Below are positions 1 to 10,518 of a DNA stretch of 64,000 bases, one piece after another. The notes under the pieces were generated by a model. It saw only the letters and a list, made by a program, of their open reading frames with translations, did not search any database and was not told the origin of the DNA. The stretch's first letter is position 1; each line of letters opens with the position of its first letter. Source of the stretch: Chloranthus sessilifolius (lineage: Eukaryota > Streptophyta > Magnoliopsida > Chloranthales > Chloranthaceae); assembly GCA_021018995.1 (NCBI GenBank), contig CM037593.1, positions 45,273,810 through 45,337,809 on the forward strand, given 5' to 3'. Made by a program: the position numbers and the translations under genes.

Positions 1-479
1 TAGATACTTTGCAGAAAAAGATAAAGAAAAAAATATGAAGCCTTATTTCTATTTTATTTTATTTTTGCTTAGCAAAATAATTATCATGGTTTTTTATGCT
101 AACATTATACCAGGGACTATTAAATTAGGTGTTTGGCTAGCCATGAATTTGCCAATGAAGTGACATTTAAATCATTTCATTTGCACATTGGGGAATTTCA
201 TATGCAAATGAGATGAATTAAGCACCAATTATGTAAGCAGCCACACAAAGTTTGGCATCAGTAGAAAACATGAAGGAACTTTCGTTTTCATTTCCTCATA
301 TTGATTTATAGGATCAATTCAAGTTACATGTGAACTGATATCTACTGAAAAACAAGGACGTCCCTATCATCTGATCAACAAGTAAATGGAAATTTTACTT
401 CTCTATAAGTTGCACAATCAGCATCAAAACTATAATAGAACAAAGCAGAAGAAATTCAAAGAGGAAAATAAACTCTAAC
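1..479. other. Non-coding, probable intron
   Basis: No open frame with recognisable protein similarity is visible on either strand. The stretch lies directly downstream (minus-strand sense) of the SPIKE1-like exon at 480-569, and the exon that should follow it is not present, so this is most simply the start of a long intron that continues beyond the window. It is AT-rich and has no clear repeat or transposon end. Confidence 0.5.
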
Positions 480-569
480 CTCTTGCCGAGAGGCATCAGT
501 CAGATAATTGTTGATTGCAGGGGAAAGCCTACCCATATACTTTGGGGAAATTGGTCCTTCAAGGTAGGG
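480..569 (-). CDS. SPK1: SPIKE1-like DOCK-family GEF, single internal exon
   Basis: Read on the minus strand this is a 30-codon exon, phase 0 at both ends. An acceptor (cccgcag) precedes it and a donor (GAG/gttaga) follows. The peptide contains SPKYMGRLSPAINNYL and ends in DASRQE, which I recognise from memory as a conserved stretch of plant SPIKE1, a DOCK/DHR2 guanine-nucleotide exchange factor for ROP GTPases that controls actin and cell shape. Only this exon is seen with confidence: the following exon would lie left of the window and the preceding exons would lie to the right, where transposons have accumulated. It may be part of a live gene with very large introns or an isolated exon of a broken copy; the open frame and good splice sites favour a real exon. 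The assignment rests on recall of the family, not on a search. Confidence 0.6.
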
Positions 570-975
570 CTGCGGGAACTACATCCTATAAGCATGCTGT
601 CAGTTGATTTTCTGTGCTGTAACATATACAACATCACATTAGGATACTAATTAAAACTAATCTGTGTTGTAACATATGCAATATGACAATATTATACTAA
701 TTAAAGCCAATAGATGGCAAATACTATAGTCTATAGATACAGTTCTCAATCAAGTGATACTTATACATTAGATGAGACATATGCATCATTTTCTTACTAA
801 ATTAAGACATTATGGGAACTAGAATAGGCATCATTTACTACCACCACAATATGAATGGTGTCTGAGTCAAGAATTAAGACCCCTCAACTATGGTAAATCA
901 AACCGAGGACTAGAACAAGGTATGGCCTACCCTCAGAAAGGTCTTGCCTACAAGATAAATCACAAGCACAAATAC
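570..975. other. Probable intron with a 50-bp tandem duplication
   Basis: Non-coding DNA upstream (minus-strand sense) of the SPIKE1-like exon. Two adjacent imperfect copies of a 50-bp unit, each starting near tctgtg(c/t)tgtaaca, lie at about 611-660 and 661-710. Nothing else is recognisable. Confidence 0.45.
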
Positions 976-1030
976 CTGTTGATGTTGGGGAAGAGACTGT
1001 TTGCCTAAGTCCACGGCCAACGATGATTTA
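976..1030 (-). CDS. Possible preceding SPIKE1-like exon (weak)
   Basis: On the minus strand an open stretch ends in codons for QSLPQHQQ followed by a donor (CAG/gtattt) in phase 0, compatible with splicing to the exon at 480-569. An acceptor-like AG lies at 1031-1032, and the frame stays open back to a TGA at 1066-1068. A serine- and glutamine-rich linker before the conserved SPKYM block would suit SPIKE1, but the match is too short to be sure and could be chance. Confidence 0.22.
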
Positions 1031-1121
1031 CTATTTCGATGATTTATAAGAATACAAGAACTCTCTCAACCTAACGATGCTCTCTAGAAAACACCCTAGA
1101 TAGGTTTTCACTAGCTTTTTC

Positions 1122-1820
1122 TGTTGAATAAGGTTTAATCCCAACCATAGGGTTCAATCGATTGGCTTTGGGAAAATCAATCGATTGAGTTTGAGAAATC
1201 AATCAATTGATTTTGGGTGGATCCAGATCCACAGGTTTGAATCCTTGGCTATTTTGGATGATTGCTTTAGCTAGAGTTTCCTAATGTGTTCTTTGGAGCC
1301 TATTAGGAGACGTATTTTGAATACTTTGCTAGTTTAGAAGATTTCTTTGGTCAAGTTTCCAAAAGGTTTTTGGTGCCTATTAACAACAGTTTTTTCTAGG
1401 ATTCCAGAGAGAGCTTGGTGAGAGTTTTCAAGAGAGAAAACTTGTGGTGAATACTTTGAGAGAAAAAGTATTGAAGAATTGCTTGGAGATTGAAGATTTG
1501 AATGAAGCCGTTCTTGTGTCAGAATCGTTATTATATTCCGATAAATCTCTTCTCTATTTTTGAAGGACCATCGTCCTTGGTTTAACAATGAGTTAGTTGT
1601 TAAAGATCATGTTTGATCTTGATCGAGAGTATACTAGAGAGAAGAGAGTGTGTGCGTTCTAAACGTTCATAAATAGTGCATATACTCATGTGGACGTAGC
1701 CCTCGATTGGGTGAATCACATAAATCTTTTGTGTTATGTGTGATTATTCTTCTATATCTTTTTATTTTTCTATATTTATTGCGATAAGGGAGTTCGATAG
1801 AGTGGGTAGAATTCCTAACA
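1122..1820 (+). repeat. 5' LTR of copia element 1
   Basis: It runs TG to CA, is 699 bp long, and pairs with the 3' LTR at 6830-7517. Near its start are three palindromic words of the AATCGATT/AATCAATT type spaced about 25 bp apart (1148-1215). The primer binding site follows after two bases. Confidence 0.92.
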
Positions 1821-1849
1821 AGTGGTATCAAAGCGAAATTTACGTTATA

Positions 1850-2722
1850 ATGACGATGAAGGTCTTGAATGCACGTTTCGAGGTGGAGAAATTTTCTGAG
1901 AAGAATAACTTCTCTTTGTGGGAAGTCAAGGTCACAGATCTCCTCGTTCAATAAGGAATTGATGATGCTCTACTTGAGAAGGAGATGGGGCAGAAGGTAG
2001 AGACGTCCGATGAAGAGTGGAACTCTATTGATAAGAGAGCCATAAGCACTATTCGATTGTGCTTGTCCAATAAAGTTTTGTATAATGTTCTTCACGAGAA
2101 GAAGACCGTGGATTTGTGGAAGAAGATGAAATCTCTCTACATGACAAAGTCATTATCCAACAGACTCTTCATGAAGAAGTAACTTTACACCCTTCGTATG
2201 AAGGCTGGTACGCATATTCATGACCATTTAAATTCATTTAATAAAATAGTTAGTGAACTATTAAGCATTGAGGTGAAACTTGAAGAAGATCTCACACTTT
2301 TCTTGCTCACCTCATTGCCTGCATCTTATGAGCACCTTATTATCACATTAATTTATGATAAAGATACTATTGTCGTCGAAAAAGTCACTGCTGCACTTCT
2401 TTTCGATAAATTGAGAAAACAGCCTGAATCTAACTCCGAAGGGATTGGTCTTTTGAGCGAAAGGGGTCAAAATCATGATCACAAAAGAGACAAATCCAGA
2501 GGGAATAATAAATCAACGAGAGGAAACAGCAGGTCCAAATCTAGGGGTGATAGAAAGGATATTATCTGTTACTTCTGTAAGTAATTTGGACATATTCGCA
2601 AATATTGCAAGCAGAGATTGAATAATAATATGGGTGATGAAGGGAGTTCGCAACAGGCTAGTGTTGCTAAGTCTAATTTTGATGAAGACCTATTGTGTGC
2701 ATTGTTAAGCTCTAGTCAGTTT
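1850..2722 (+). pseudogene. copia 1 gag (UBN2-type) with broken zinc knuckle
   Basis: Capsid-like polyprotein N-terminus starting at an ATG just after the primer binding site. The opening FEVEKFSEKNNFSLWEVKV and the LYMTKSLSNRLFMKK block are typical of Tork/TNT1-type gag (UBN2 family). In-frame stops interrupt it at 1952-1954 and after 2181. A basic stretch (about 2460-2560) leads to the CCHC zinc knuckle, where a stop falls inside the motif (CYFCK, stop, FGHIRKYC). The protein would package element RNA into virus-like particles, but this copy cannot make it intact. Confidence 0.85.
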
Positions 2723-2732
2723 AATGGTAGAT

Positions 2733-3220
2733 GAATCTTAGATTCAAGGGCATTGTATCACATGTGTCTGTACAGAGATTGGTTTGACCAGTACAAGGTA
2801 ACCAATGGTGGGACGATTTTGATGGGGAATGATAATATATGTGAAGCAGTGGGTATCAGTTCTATCAGAATCAAGATGTTTAATGGTTGTGTTCACACTC
2901 TTACTGAGGTTAGGCATGTGTCGAATCTGAAGAAAAATCTAATCTCATTGGGGGCATATATGACATAGGATGTCGAGTCATCCTAAAATCTAAGAAACTA
3001 AAGGTTGTGCATGATGCTATGACCTTGATGAAAGTTAAAAGGGGAGGAATTTATATACTTTAGTAGGCAACACAATCAACGGCAGTGATGTAGCAGCTAC
3101 AAAAAATTTCAATGAACTTTCAGATTTGTGGCACAAGAGGTTTGGTCACATGAGTGAATGTGGGCTGACAGAGCTCATAAAGAAAAAGGCAATTTCTAAC
3201 ATTCAAACTTGCAAGCTAAA
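2733..3220 (+). pseudogene. copia 1 protease and GAG-pre-integrase remnant
   Basis: The protease active site is visible as LDSRA, degenerate from the usual D-S-G-A. It is followed by a TILMGNDNICEAVGI-like flap and NLKKNLISLG. A frameshift follows, then the GAG-pre-integrase block LWHKRFGHMSECGL at about 3129-3170. The reading frame is cut at 3220 by the solo LTR and resumes at 5709. Confidence 0.8.
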
Positions 3221-3841
3221 TGTAGTGACCCGAGATCTCACAACCTCTTAATTATAAGATCTTAGACCGTACCTTCGTATCTTGAACCATAAAAATATAA
3301 TAAGGCGATAAAAGTACCTTAAACAGCGGAAGGTAAAATTTCTTTAAAACATTAATTAATCTAAATAAAACCAATGATAATGTTCTTATTCTAATAACAA
3401 GTCTAACATGATTAAAACTTAAACAGTTTTGATAAAATACTAACTGATCAATGTCCCATTTATTTAAAACCCCTAATAACTAGAAAGAAAAATAGCTAAT
3501 TAGGTCACGAAGCCATCATCGTCATTCAGTCCAGTTTCCTGAGCACCACGTGCTGTCTCATCACCATAGACCCATACATTGTCGTCGGTGACACCTATCT
3601 CATCTAGTCACCCACATCAACAAGGGGTGTAAGTTTACACTTGTATGGACTAGACATGCAATCCATTGAAGCATAAAATATCAGTCATAACCATATAAGC
3701 ATTTCGATATATTTCATGTATGTGTACATGTGGTATATATAATCTCAATAAGCTGAAATGAACTGAATATAAACATATATATCAATTTTACATGAATGCA
3801 TCATATCTTTTAATTTCATCTTTCTTGTCATTTAATGCATG

Positions 3842-4183
3842 TTAGACTTCGTCCCGCTCAAGACGTTGGGTCTTAATTATGCTTATCACTTGTTTAGTTA
3901 GACTCCGTCATGCTCAAGACGTTCGGTCTAATGAATCATATCATTTATTGCATATTAAACTCCGTCCTGCTCAAGACGTTGGGCTGAATTATACTCATCA
4001 TACTCTTGTTCAGTTAGACTCCATCTTACACAAGATGTTGGATCTAATTCTTTCTTAGACTCCATCATGTACAAGATGTTGGGTCTAATACTCGTTAATC
4101 GTGTTTAGTTAGACTCCATCAAGCACCAAATATTGGGTCTAATACCTTCTTAAACTCTATCGGGTACAAGATGTTGGGTCTAA
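3842..4183. repeat. Seven 34-nt hairpin units
   Basis: Units begin at 3842, 3898, 3955, 4014, 4055, 4109 and 4150, each 34 nt. Each has outer arms TTAGAC and GTCTAA (with small changes). Inner arms are CGTC/GACG in units 1-3 and CATC/GATG in units 4 and 5; unit 7 has TATC/GATG and unit 6 has lost inner pairing. Linkers between units vary in length and sequence. Confidence 0.85.
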
Positions 4184-4487
4184 TGCTCATTGATCATGAC
4201 TTGACATTTCATCATATTTTATGTGTCTTGATTGTGCATTATATGGATCATCATAGAACATGTAAAGTACATCAGAGTAATATCATAATACATAAGCATT
4301 TAAGTGCAGTTAATCATGGTACATAAATATTAAAGTGTACACAATCATTGTGCATAAATATTACAGTACATATCATACAATCATAGTGCATAAACGTTGG
4401 CGTTTAATGACACTGTTATGAGAAGAACTGATTATAGAACTTATCTATTCAAACAAAATCCATTGATTCAAGTTCAGACTCAATCGA

Positions 4488-4930
4488 TTGATTTCCCAGA
4501 ATCAATCAATTGACTGGCATCCATGCATTTTTCAAAACATTCAGGCTCAATCGATTGATCCCTCAAAATCAATAGATTGACTCAAATCTGTGCCTTTTCC
4601 CAAAACAATATTATTTATCAGTATCTGTTTATGCTCAATCGATCGATTTCCCTAAATCAATCGATTGACTCAAATCCATACATTTTCTAAAAAGAATGTC
4701 CTTTATCAGTATCTGTCAGATTCAATCGATTGACTCCTCTGAATCAATCGATTGACATAATTCTGTATATTTTCTTTCAAAGCAATATCATTTAATCCCC
4801 AATTGATTGACATCCAATCATCAATCAATAGACATAATTCTGTGCATTTTTCTAAAATAAACTCATTTATCAGTATCTACTTTAATATTCATCCTCAATC
4901 GATTGACATCTAATCGTCAATCGATTGACA
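4488..4930. repeat. Cluster of TCGAT-type palindromes in solo LTR
   Basis: About six pairs of short palindromic words such as TCAATCGATTGA are spread over 440 bp at roughly 60-90 bp spacing. Within a pair the two words are 8-12 bp apart. Between pairs the linkers share words such as 'tttatcagtatctg'. Confidence 0.8.
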
Positions 4931-5708
4931 TAATTATGTGCATTTATATCAAAATGCATCAAATCACATGGTAGGATTTCAACCGTCTTCTTTTTAATCC
5001 GAATAATCCACATTAATAATTATTAACCCTAGCATGCATCTCATTTAATCATCCATTCATTATTTATGAAATAAACTCACTAATTTACATAAAAATCTAT
5101 TTAAAAATTAATATTTTAAGTTCAATGGAAAGCATGATTTCTCCATACCTAGATCGATCGTACCACCATAATTAGATGAAGATCCCAACAATGATGATGA
5201 TTTTAGAAGGAGACGAAGGCTGCTTGAGAATACACGCCAACGTCTCGTCGCACTTCCAAAAGAAGGATTCTAGGAAGATAGATCTAGAATTTCTTCTCTA
5301 AGGTCTCTAGGGTCTCTATTATTAAGAAGAATTCTAAATGAGCTTATAGTTTAGGGTTCTTCGTAAGACACTTATTTATCATATTTTAGAGATTATCCGG
5401 TGTTAAGCTAACACACCAAGAAAGAGTGTATAGGCTTTTACTTCAAAGTCTAAAATAGAGGTTTAGAACACACATAGCAGGGTTTGATCCCTAGACCTCT
5501 TATCTATAACTTAAAGCCTTTAACCAGTAGACTATCACTTAACTTGTGTTTATTAATGACGAAAATAAATATAAGAGCTTGAAAAACTAAAACATGTATT
5601 TTTAGATAAAATATTTTGAAAAGTCAAGACACGCGGTGAATACGATACTAAGCACATACACATATTTTAGGTGTATCAAAGACATAAAATTCAAATCATA
5701 ACACTAAA

Positions 5709-6300
5709 TTTATGTGAAGATTGCATCTTCAAGAAGCAGAAGAAAGTCATTTGTAATCAATGGGGATAAATCAGATTTCTCCATCAGAGAGGATGGTCTT
5801 TACTACCGTTCAGATCGATTATATATTGATAGATGGCGTCAACTTTTTCGTGTCTTTTATAGATAACTACCCTAGAAAAGTTTGGGTGTATCCGATTAAA
5901 AATAAATTAGATGTGTTTCAAAAATTTAGGCAGTGGCAGAGTATGGTTGAAAAGCAGACAGACAGGAATATGAAGATTTTCAGATCAGATAATTATGGGA
6001 ATATTTTTCATCAAAGTTTAAAGCTTACTGTAAAAATCAAGAGATTGTTAGATACTTAACAGTTCCTGAAAATCCTCAGCAAAATAGTATAGCAAAGAGG
6101 ATGAAAAGAACACTATTAGAAAAAGCGTGGTGTATGTTAAACCATTTCGATTTGAGTTATGGGTTATGGGCAAAGGCAGTGAACACGACATGTTACTTGA
6201 TCAATCGGTCGCCTTCAGCGGCATTGAACTCGAAAACTGCAAATGAGGTTTGGTATGGAAGACATAGGAGTTACTCTCACTTGAGGGTGTTTTGACGTGC
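5709..6300 (+). pseudogene. copia 1 integrase remnant
   Basis: It resumes at LCEDCIFKKQKK (the CxxC of the zinc-binding region). Core pieces follow: FVSFIDNYPRKVWVYPIKNK and the FRSDN block (second acidic residue), then LINRSPSAAL and the HLRVF end of the core. A frameshift at about 6040-6090 and a degenerate third acidic region disable it. It would insert the cDNA copy into DNA; this copy is dead. Confidence 0.83.
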
Positions 6301-6337
6301 TGCTTATGCATTACTTCAGGGAAATGAACTATTTAAG

Positions 6338-6781
6338 TTGGATCTAAAATCCAAAAAGTGTGTCTTGATTGGCTATGACAAAGGAGTCAAGGGTTATCGT
6401 TTGTGCGATACACAATCTCATAAAGTGATAGGTGAAAGAGATGTTACTTTTAACGAAGACGAGTTTTCGATGAAAAAGAAGGAAGACAAACCGCAATCAT
6501 CTGGTGAACCTCAGGTATAAGTTGATGTTGAAAGGCAGGAGCATGATGAGAAAGATGATGCCATAATTTCTCAAGATTTGCAGCCCCAGGTATCGGTTCG
6601 AGTTTCGAATACCTTGAGAAGGTCAGAAAGGATGAAGAAACGTCCTGAAAAGTTTAAGGATATGATCTCATTAATACTTGCACTTATCAAAGAGAATGCA
6701 GTGAACATGTTGATTAAACTGATTATACAGAAGAAGTTTGGGCATTGCCTAAACTTGATAAACACTTGTCGAAGATGTTGA
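6338..6781 (+). pseudogene. copia 1 pol linker fused to pol C-terminus
   Basis: The first part (to 6520) is the usual post-integrase region (KKCVLIGYDKGVKGYRL). The second part runs through the RRSERMKKRP linker, then within about 15 codons becomes the extreme C-terminus of a copia polyprotein (KKFGHCLNLI). The reverse transcriptase and RNase H coding region, normally about 1.8 kb here, is absent. The junction is near 6705-6735 and lies inside an open frame. Confidence 0.75.
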
Positions 6782-6829
6782 TGCCCATTGGGGCAGTTGT
6801 ACGATTGGGGATGAAACCTTGGTGGAGAT

Positions 6830-7517
6830 TGTTGAATAAGGTTTAATCCCAACCACAGGTTTCAATTGATTGACTTTGGGAAAATCAATCGATTGAGTTT
6901 AAGAAATCAATTGATTAATTCTGGGCGGATCCAAATCTGCAGGTTAGAATTCTTCGCTATTTTGAAAGATTGCTTTAGCCAAGGTTTCCTAATGTGTTCT
7001 TTGGAGCCTATTAAAAGAAGTGTTTTGAATACTTTACAAGTTTAGAAAATTTCCTTGGTCAAGTTTTCAAAAGGGTTCTGGTGCTTATTAATAGCAATTT
7101 TTTCTAGGATTCCAGAGAGAGATTGGTGAGTGTTTTCAAGAGAGGAAACTTGTGATGAATACTTTGAGAGAAAAAATATTGAAGAATTGCTTAGGGATTG
7201 AAGATCCAATTGAAGTCGTTTTTGTGTTGGAATCGTTATTATGTTCTGGCAGATCTCTTCTCTATTTTTTGAAGGATCATCGTCCTTGGTTTAACAACGG
7301 GTTAGTTGTTAAAGATCGTGCTTGATCTTGATTGAGAGTACATTAGAGAGAAGAGAGTGTGCATTGTAAACGTTCATAAATTGTGCATATACTCCAGTGG
7401 AGGCAGCCCTCGATTGGGTGAACTATCTAAATCTTCTATGTGATTGTTCTTCTGCATCTTATTTTTTCGCATTCATCGCGATAAGGGAGTTCGATATAGT
7501 GGGTAGAATTCCTAACA
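6830..7517 (+). repeat. 3' LTR of copia element 1
   Basis: It is 688 bp and starts TGTTGAATAAGG straight after the purine-rich ttggtggagat. It ends CCTAACA before the TTTTC duplication. It differs from the 5' LTR by many substitutions and short indels, so the insertion is old. Confidence 0.92.
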
Positions 7518-7522
7518 TTTTC

Positions 7523-9876
7523 GGAACTCTAGGAACATCCACAAGTTTCCCTTTTCTAGAAAAATTCAGAACGTCTATTCAAGTCTAACTTCCCAAAATG
7601 AGACTTGACTCGCGAAACTCTCTCAGGCGAGGCCAAAACCCAACAAAATACCTATTTTGGTCGCTCGGGAGAAACCAATTTCACTCGGGCGAGGCCAAAA
7701 CTCAACAAAATACCTATTCTAGTCGCTCGGGCGAAATTGGTTTCTTCTAGGCGACCTGAGATGCTTTGTTCTTTAATCTTATTCCGCTTCAAACTTGGGG
7801 GATTTCCATTTCGCCTGGGTAGCCTAAACAACAACGTTGTCTAGCCCAAAGAGTTGTTATAAATAACAATAAAAAACGGGTCATCGATTTTGTACACATG
7901 GAACCATTTTGGTTGGACATGGTGTCATGTTTTACCAACTTGATGGGTGAAGTTTATGTCTAGTCCAGTAAAAATTGAGTTGGATGAGTCCGGTATTGGG
8001 TTGACCCATCTTGTCGACCACCCAATGGGCCCCAATTCTTGTTAGGTACTCGTTGCAATGGGCAATAGTCAGGTCCAACTAGTTGAACCTGATTTCATAT
8101 TCAACCTGATTTGCAGCCATCATATAGGAGAGATCCAATTTTTAGGGTTACATGTAGTCAAGTTTCTCTCATATCCAATAGCTATAGTCGATGTCATGAG
8201 TGGAAGAGCCTTTATGGCTCAGAACGGCCAATAGTCCTGAAATTTATTGGAGAAGCTGACCAATAACTCAAAACAGAAGTAGACTCTGCTTAGATCCGAT
8301 CCAGATGTTACTCGCCACACAAGGGGTGGACTTTACGATATCGCCAATGATAAAGTAAAGAAGGAGGATGGCATGAGTGAGAAAGTTTTGGCCCTCGAAC
8401 AACAAATTGCAACATTAATGGCTGCCAAACCTAGGACTCAGGGTAGATCCTTGGAAAGTCACTCTAATTGTTAGAATCAGACATATACTGAAAACCCAAC
8501 TGCGCCAACCCACCAAGAGGTGATGGAAAGTTGCCCTGTTGCAATATGGTTTGCAATGGGCAACGGTCAGGAGGGGAAGGGCAGACCTGACATTGTTATA
8601 GGAAGGTCTTCGATGCTGGGACGGGTTCAAAAATGTCTAGACCGAAGGGAGGGGGAGGAATTCAATACTCTGCTAACATTTCATGCTCAACCCGATTTGC
8701 CATCAGATAGGACACAATCTTGACTTCCATGATTTTCCAATTTAGTCAAGATTTTCTCAATCTAATAGCTACAAATCAACACCAAATCAGTTTCAAAGTC
8801 AAGTTCAACCAATTGGATCTAATCATTTCCCTGTTGCAATATGGCTTGCTCATTTGCACAAGGGAGGTCATACTTCTTACTAATTTCACCTTTGCATAGT
8901 CCTTCTGTGAGGCGGGTAGACACCTGATCCTTTGGTGTCAAGATAGGCAAAGAGTTTGAATTAGGTAGACCGAACACGATAGTGCGGGTGGGAACACGAT
9001 CACCGCATCTGATGCGCCGACGGACGAGTTTAGGGCTGTCCGTCCAAAAGTCAAGCATTTAAAGGCGTGTTGGAGTGGTAACATATTGTTCTCTAAAACT
9101 TTTTGTCAAAAACTACTTCCAAAAGTCAACACGTTGCACACGAGGATGAAGCACAAGGTCACCATAAAAGAAATTAGAAAGCGTTGACTACTGTCAATCT
9201 AAGAATTGTCAATGTAACAGTGACCAATGATTCAGAAATATATATGATACTTAATTCACTTACTCACCTAGCCAATAGAATTTTGTTTTACAATAAATTT
9301 TGTAAGCATAAAGACGGACCTCGATCCTAAAACTTTAGGATTTTTAAATTTATAGCTAATTAAGTGATGATTTGTGAAAATTATAAATTTATATTATTAA
9401 AATTAATAATTACTTTTAAAACTCATCCTACATTCTTACTCTTAGCGAATCGGGTTCTCTTGATATTAGCGAATTACAAATTGCAAACCGAAATTTGTAC
9501 CAAGCGATCCGACGAACTAAGTAACTTTGATTCATAACACAAACATTCTATCATTTTGCATTCATTTTTTTAACTGTTAGATTGACGGTAAATACATTTT
9601 TTTTTAGTTTTATTTTTTTATTCTAAAAACCCCTACGGAGGAGTGATTGTTAGGTTCGTAGGGGGATGAGGCCATATGGTACATAGAATTAAAGAAGAGT
9701 TAGACTGTTGTAGCAATGGAACACTGCACCCTCTAGCAAAGAGCCTCAATATATAAGATGACACCCTCACAAACATACTTCTAGACTACTCTCAGTAGTT
9801 AGATATTATGTAAACTTTTATTATCCCAAAAAATATACCCATTAGTTGACACTCGATCATTGTCAAATCTTGAACA
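7523..9876. other. Degenerate repeat DNA without clear genes
   Basis: At 7605-7770 a roughly 62-bp unit containing gcgaggccaaaac and ggtcgctcggg is repeated twice with a partial third copy. This region and 1031-1116 were contiguous before copia 1 inserted. Further right, 8040-8110 and 8520-8830 share short words (gttgcaatggg, caacctgatttgc), which suggests diverged copies of one repeat. Around 8390 a short frame reads like a retroelement gag fragment but is too short to assign. The remainder is AT-rich and featureless. Confidence 0.4.
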
Positions 9877-9988
9877 CTTCAATGTGAAACCTATGTTAAA
9901 TATGAGAAACAATCAATATTAAAATGCCTAGACTTCAATATGAAACCTATGTTAATTATGAGAAACAATCAATATTAAAATGCCTAGA
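9877..9988. repeat. 56-bp tandem duplication
   Basis: Two adjacent copies (9877-9932 and 9933-9988) differ at only two positions. The end of the second copy overlaps the target site used by the tRNA-like retroposon that follows. Confidence 0.9.
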
Positions 9989-9992
9989 TCAA

Positions 9993-10080
9993 GGTTAGGG
10001 CCTGTAGCACAATGGAAGGTTAATAATATTGTAACCTCGAGGTCACAGTTTTGAGTCCAACTTGCCTATTAAAAACAAAA
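9993..10080 (+). mobile_element. 88-bp tRNA-like retroposon (minimal SINE)
   Basis: The insert is flanked by a perfect 13-bp duplication, ATGCCTAGATCAA (9980-9992 and 10081-10093), and ends in an A-rich tail (aaaaacaaaa). It contains an A-box-like word (tagcacaatgg, 10005-10015) and a B-box-like word (ttttgagtcc, 10049-10058) at tRNA-gene spacing. Size and layout fit a retroposed tRNA or tRNA-like RNA mobilised by LINE machinery. It is much shorter than typical plant SINEs. It is not a functional tRNA gene, because the acceptor stem does not close well. Confidence 0.75.
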
Positions 10081-10093
10081 ATGCCTAGATCAA

Positions 10094-10518
10094 TTGGTTT
10101 GAATCTTTTGATGAGCATCAATTTACTAATTGGTATGCTCATAAATAGTTGTGCACATATGGGCTTGACCCTTCTGGTAGAAGGGTACGGGATCCAATTG
10201 CTCACGCACGCTCTTGCCTCTCGGTACCTGGTCATCCTTTAGGATATATAAGTGTCATTTTGAACACGTATTTTTTGTGATTTTGGCGTTCATTGTTAGG
10301 GTACCGGACCAAACAATCTACCCTTGGAAGCTGTAGCTGTGGACTAACTGCTGACAATGAACTGACTGCATGCCACGAATACAAGTTTGAGCATAAATCT
10401 GAAACCCTCCCTAAGACCAATTAGGTTTAAGCAAATTGGTGAAAGCTGGGATTTACTCCCACGATCTCAAGATCTATGTTGTAAAAGATTGAGTGGCACA
10501 AGATGATCTCAATTGTCT
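10094..10518. other. Non-coding spacer upstream of the peptide gene
   Basis: No frame or repeat is recognised. The open frames here are short and overlap on both strands without family features. Confidence 0.4.

Larger units (their letters stand above)
3221..5703. mobile_element. Solo LTR (2.48 kb) nested in copia 1
   Basis: The sequence starts TGTAGTGACCCGAG and ends AAATCATAACA. It is flanked by perfect 5-bp duplications CTAAA (3216-3220 and 5704-5708). Removing it and one duplication restores the integrase reading frame exactly across the join. It has no open frame, so it is best read as a large solo LTR; the TGTAGTGACCCGAG end resembles a chromovirus LTR terminus read in reverse, so its own orientation is probably minus. 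It carries an array of seven 34-nt hairpin units (3842-4183) and a cluster of TCGAT-type palindromes (4488-4930). Confidence 0.85.
1122..7517 (+). mobile_element. Ty1/copia retrotransposon 1 (Tork-like, deleted, nested)
   Basis: Two related LTRs (1122-1820 and 6830-7517) begin TGTTGAATAAGG and end CCTAACA, with the duplication TTTTC at 1117-1121 and 7518-7522. The primer binding site at 1823-1834 (tggtatcaaagc) differs by one base from the usual copia initiator-tRNA-Met site. Order of remains: gag, protease, GAG-pre-integrase, integrase, then a short pol C-terminus directly before the 3' LTR; reverse transcriptase and RNase H are missing. The gag resembles TNT1-94-type elements. A 2.48-kb solo LTR sits inside the integrase zone. 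Numerous stops and clearly diverged LTRs mark an old, non-autonomous copy. Confidence 0.93.

Noticed and set aside
3842-4183. CRISPR-like array because of regularly repeated units
   Set aside because: Plant nuclear context, units degenerate, linkers of irregular length, no cas genes; it lies inside an LTR.
9993-10080. Functional tRNA gene
   Set aside because: A- and B-box-like words are present but the acceptor stem does not pair, and target duplications plus an A-rich tail show retroposition.
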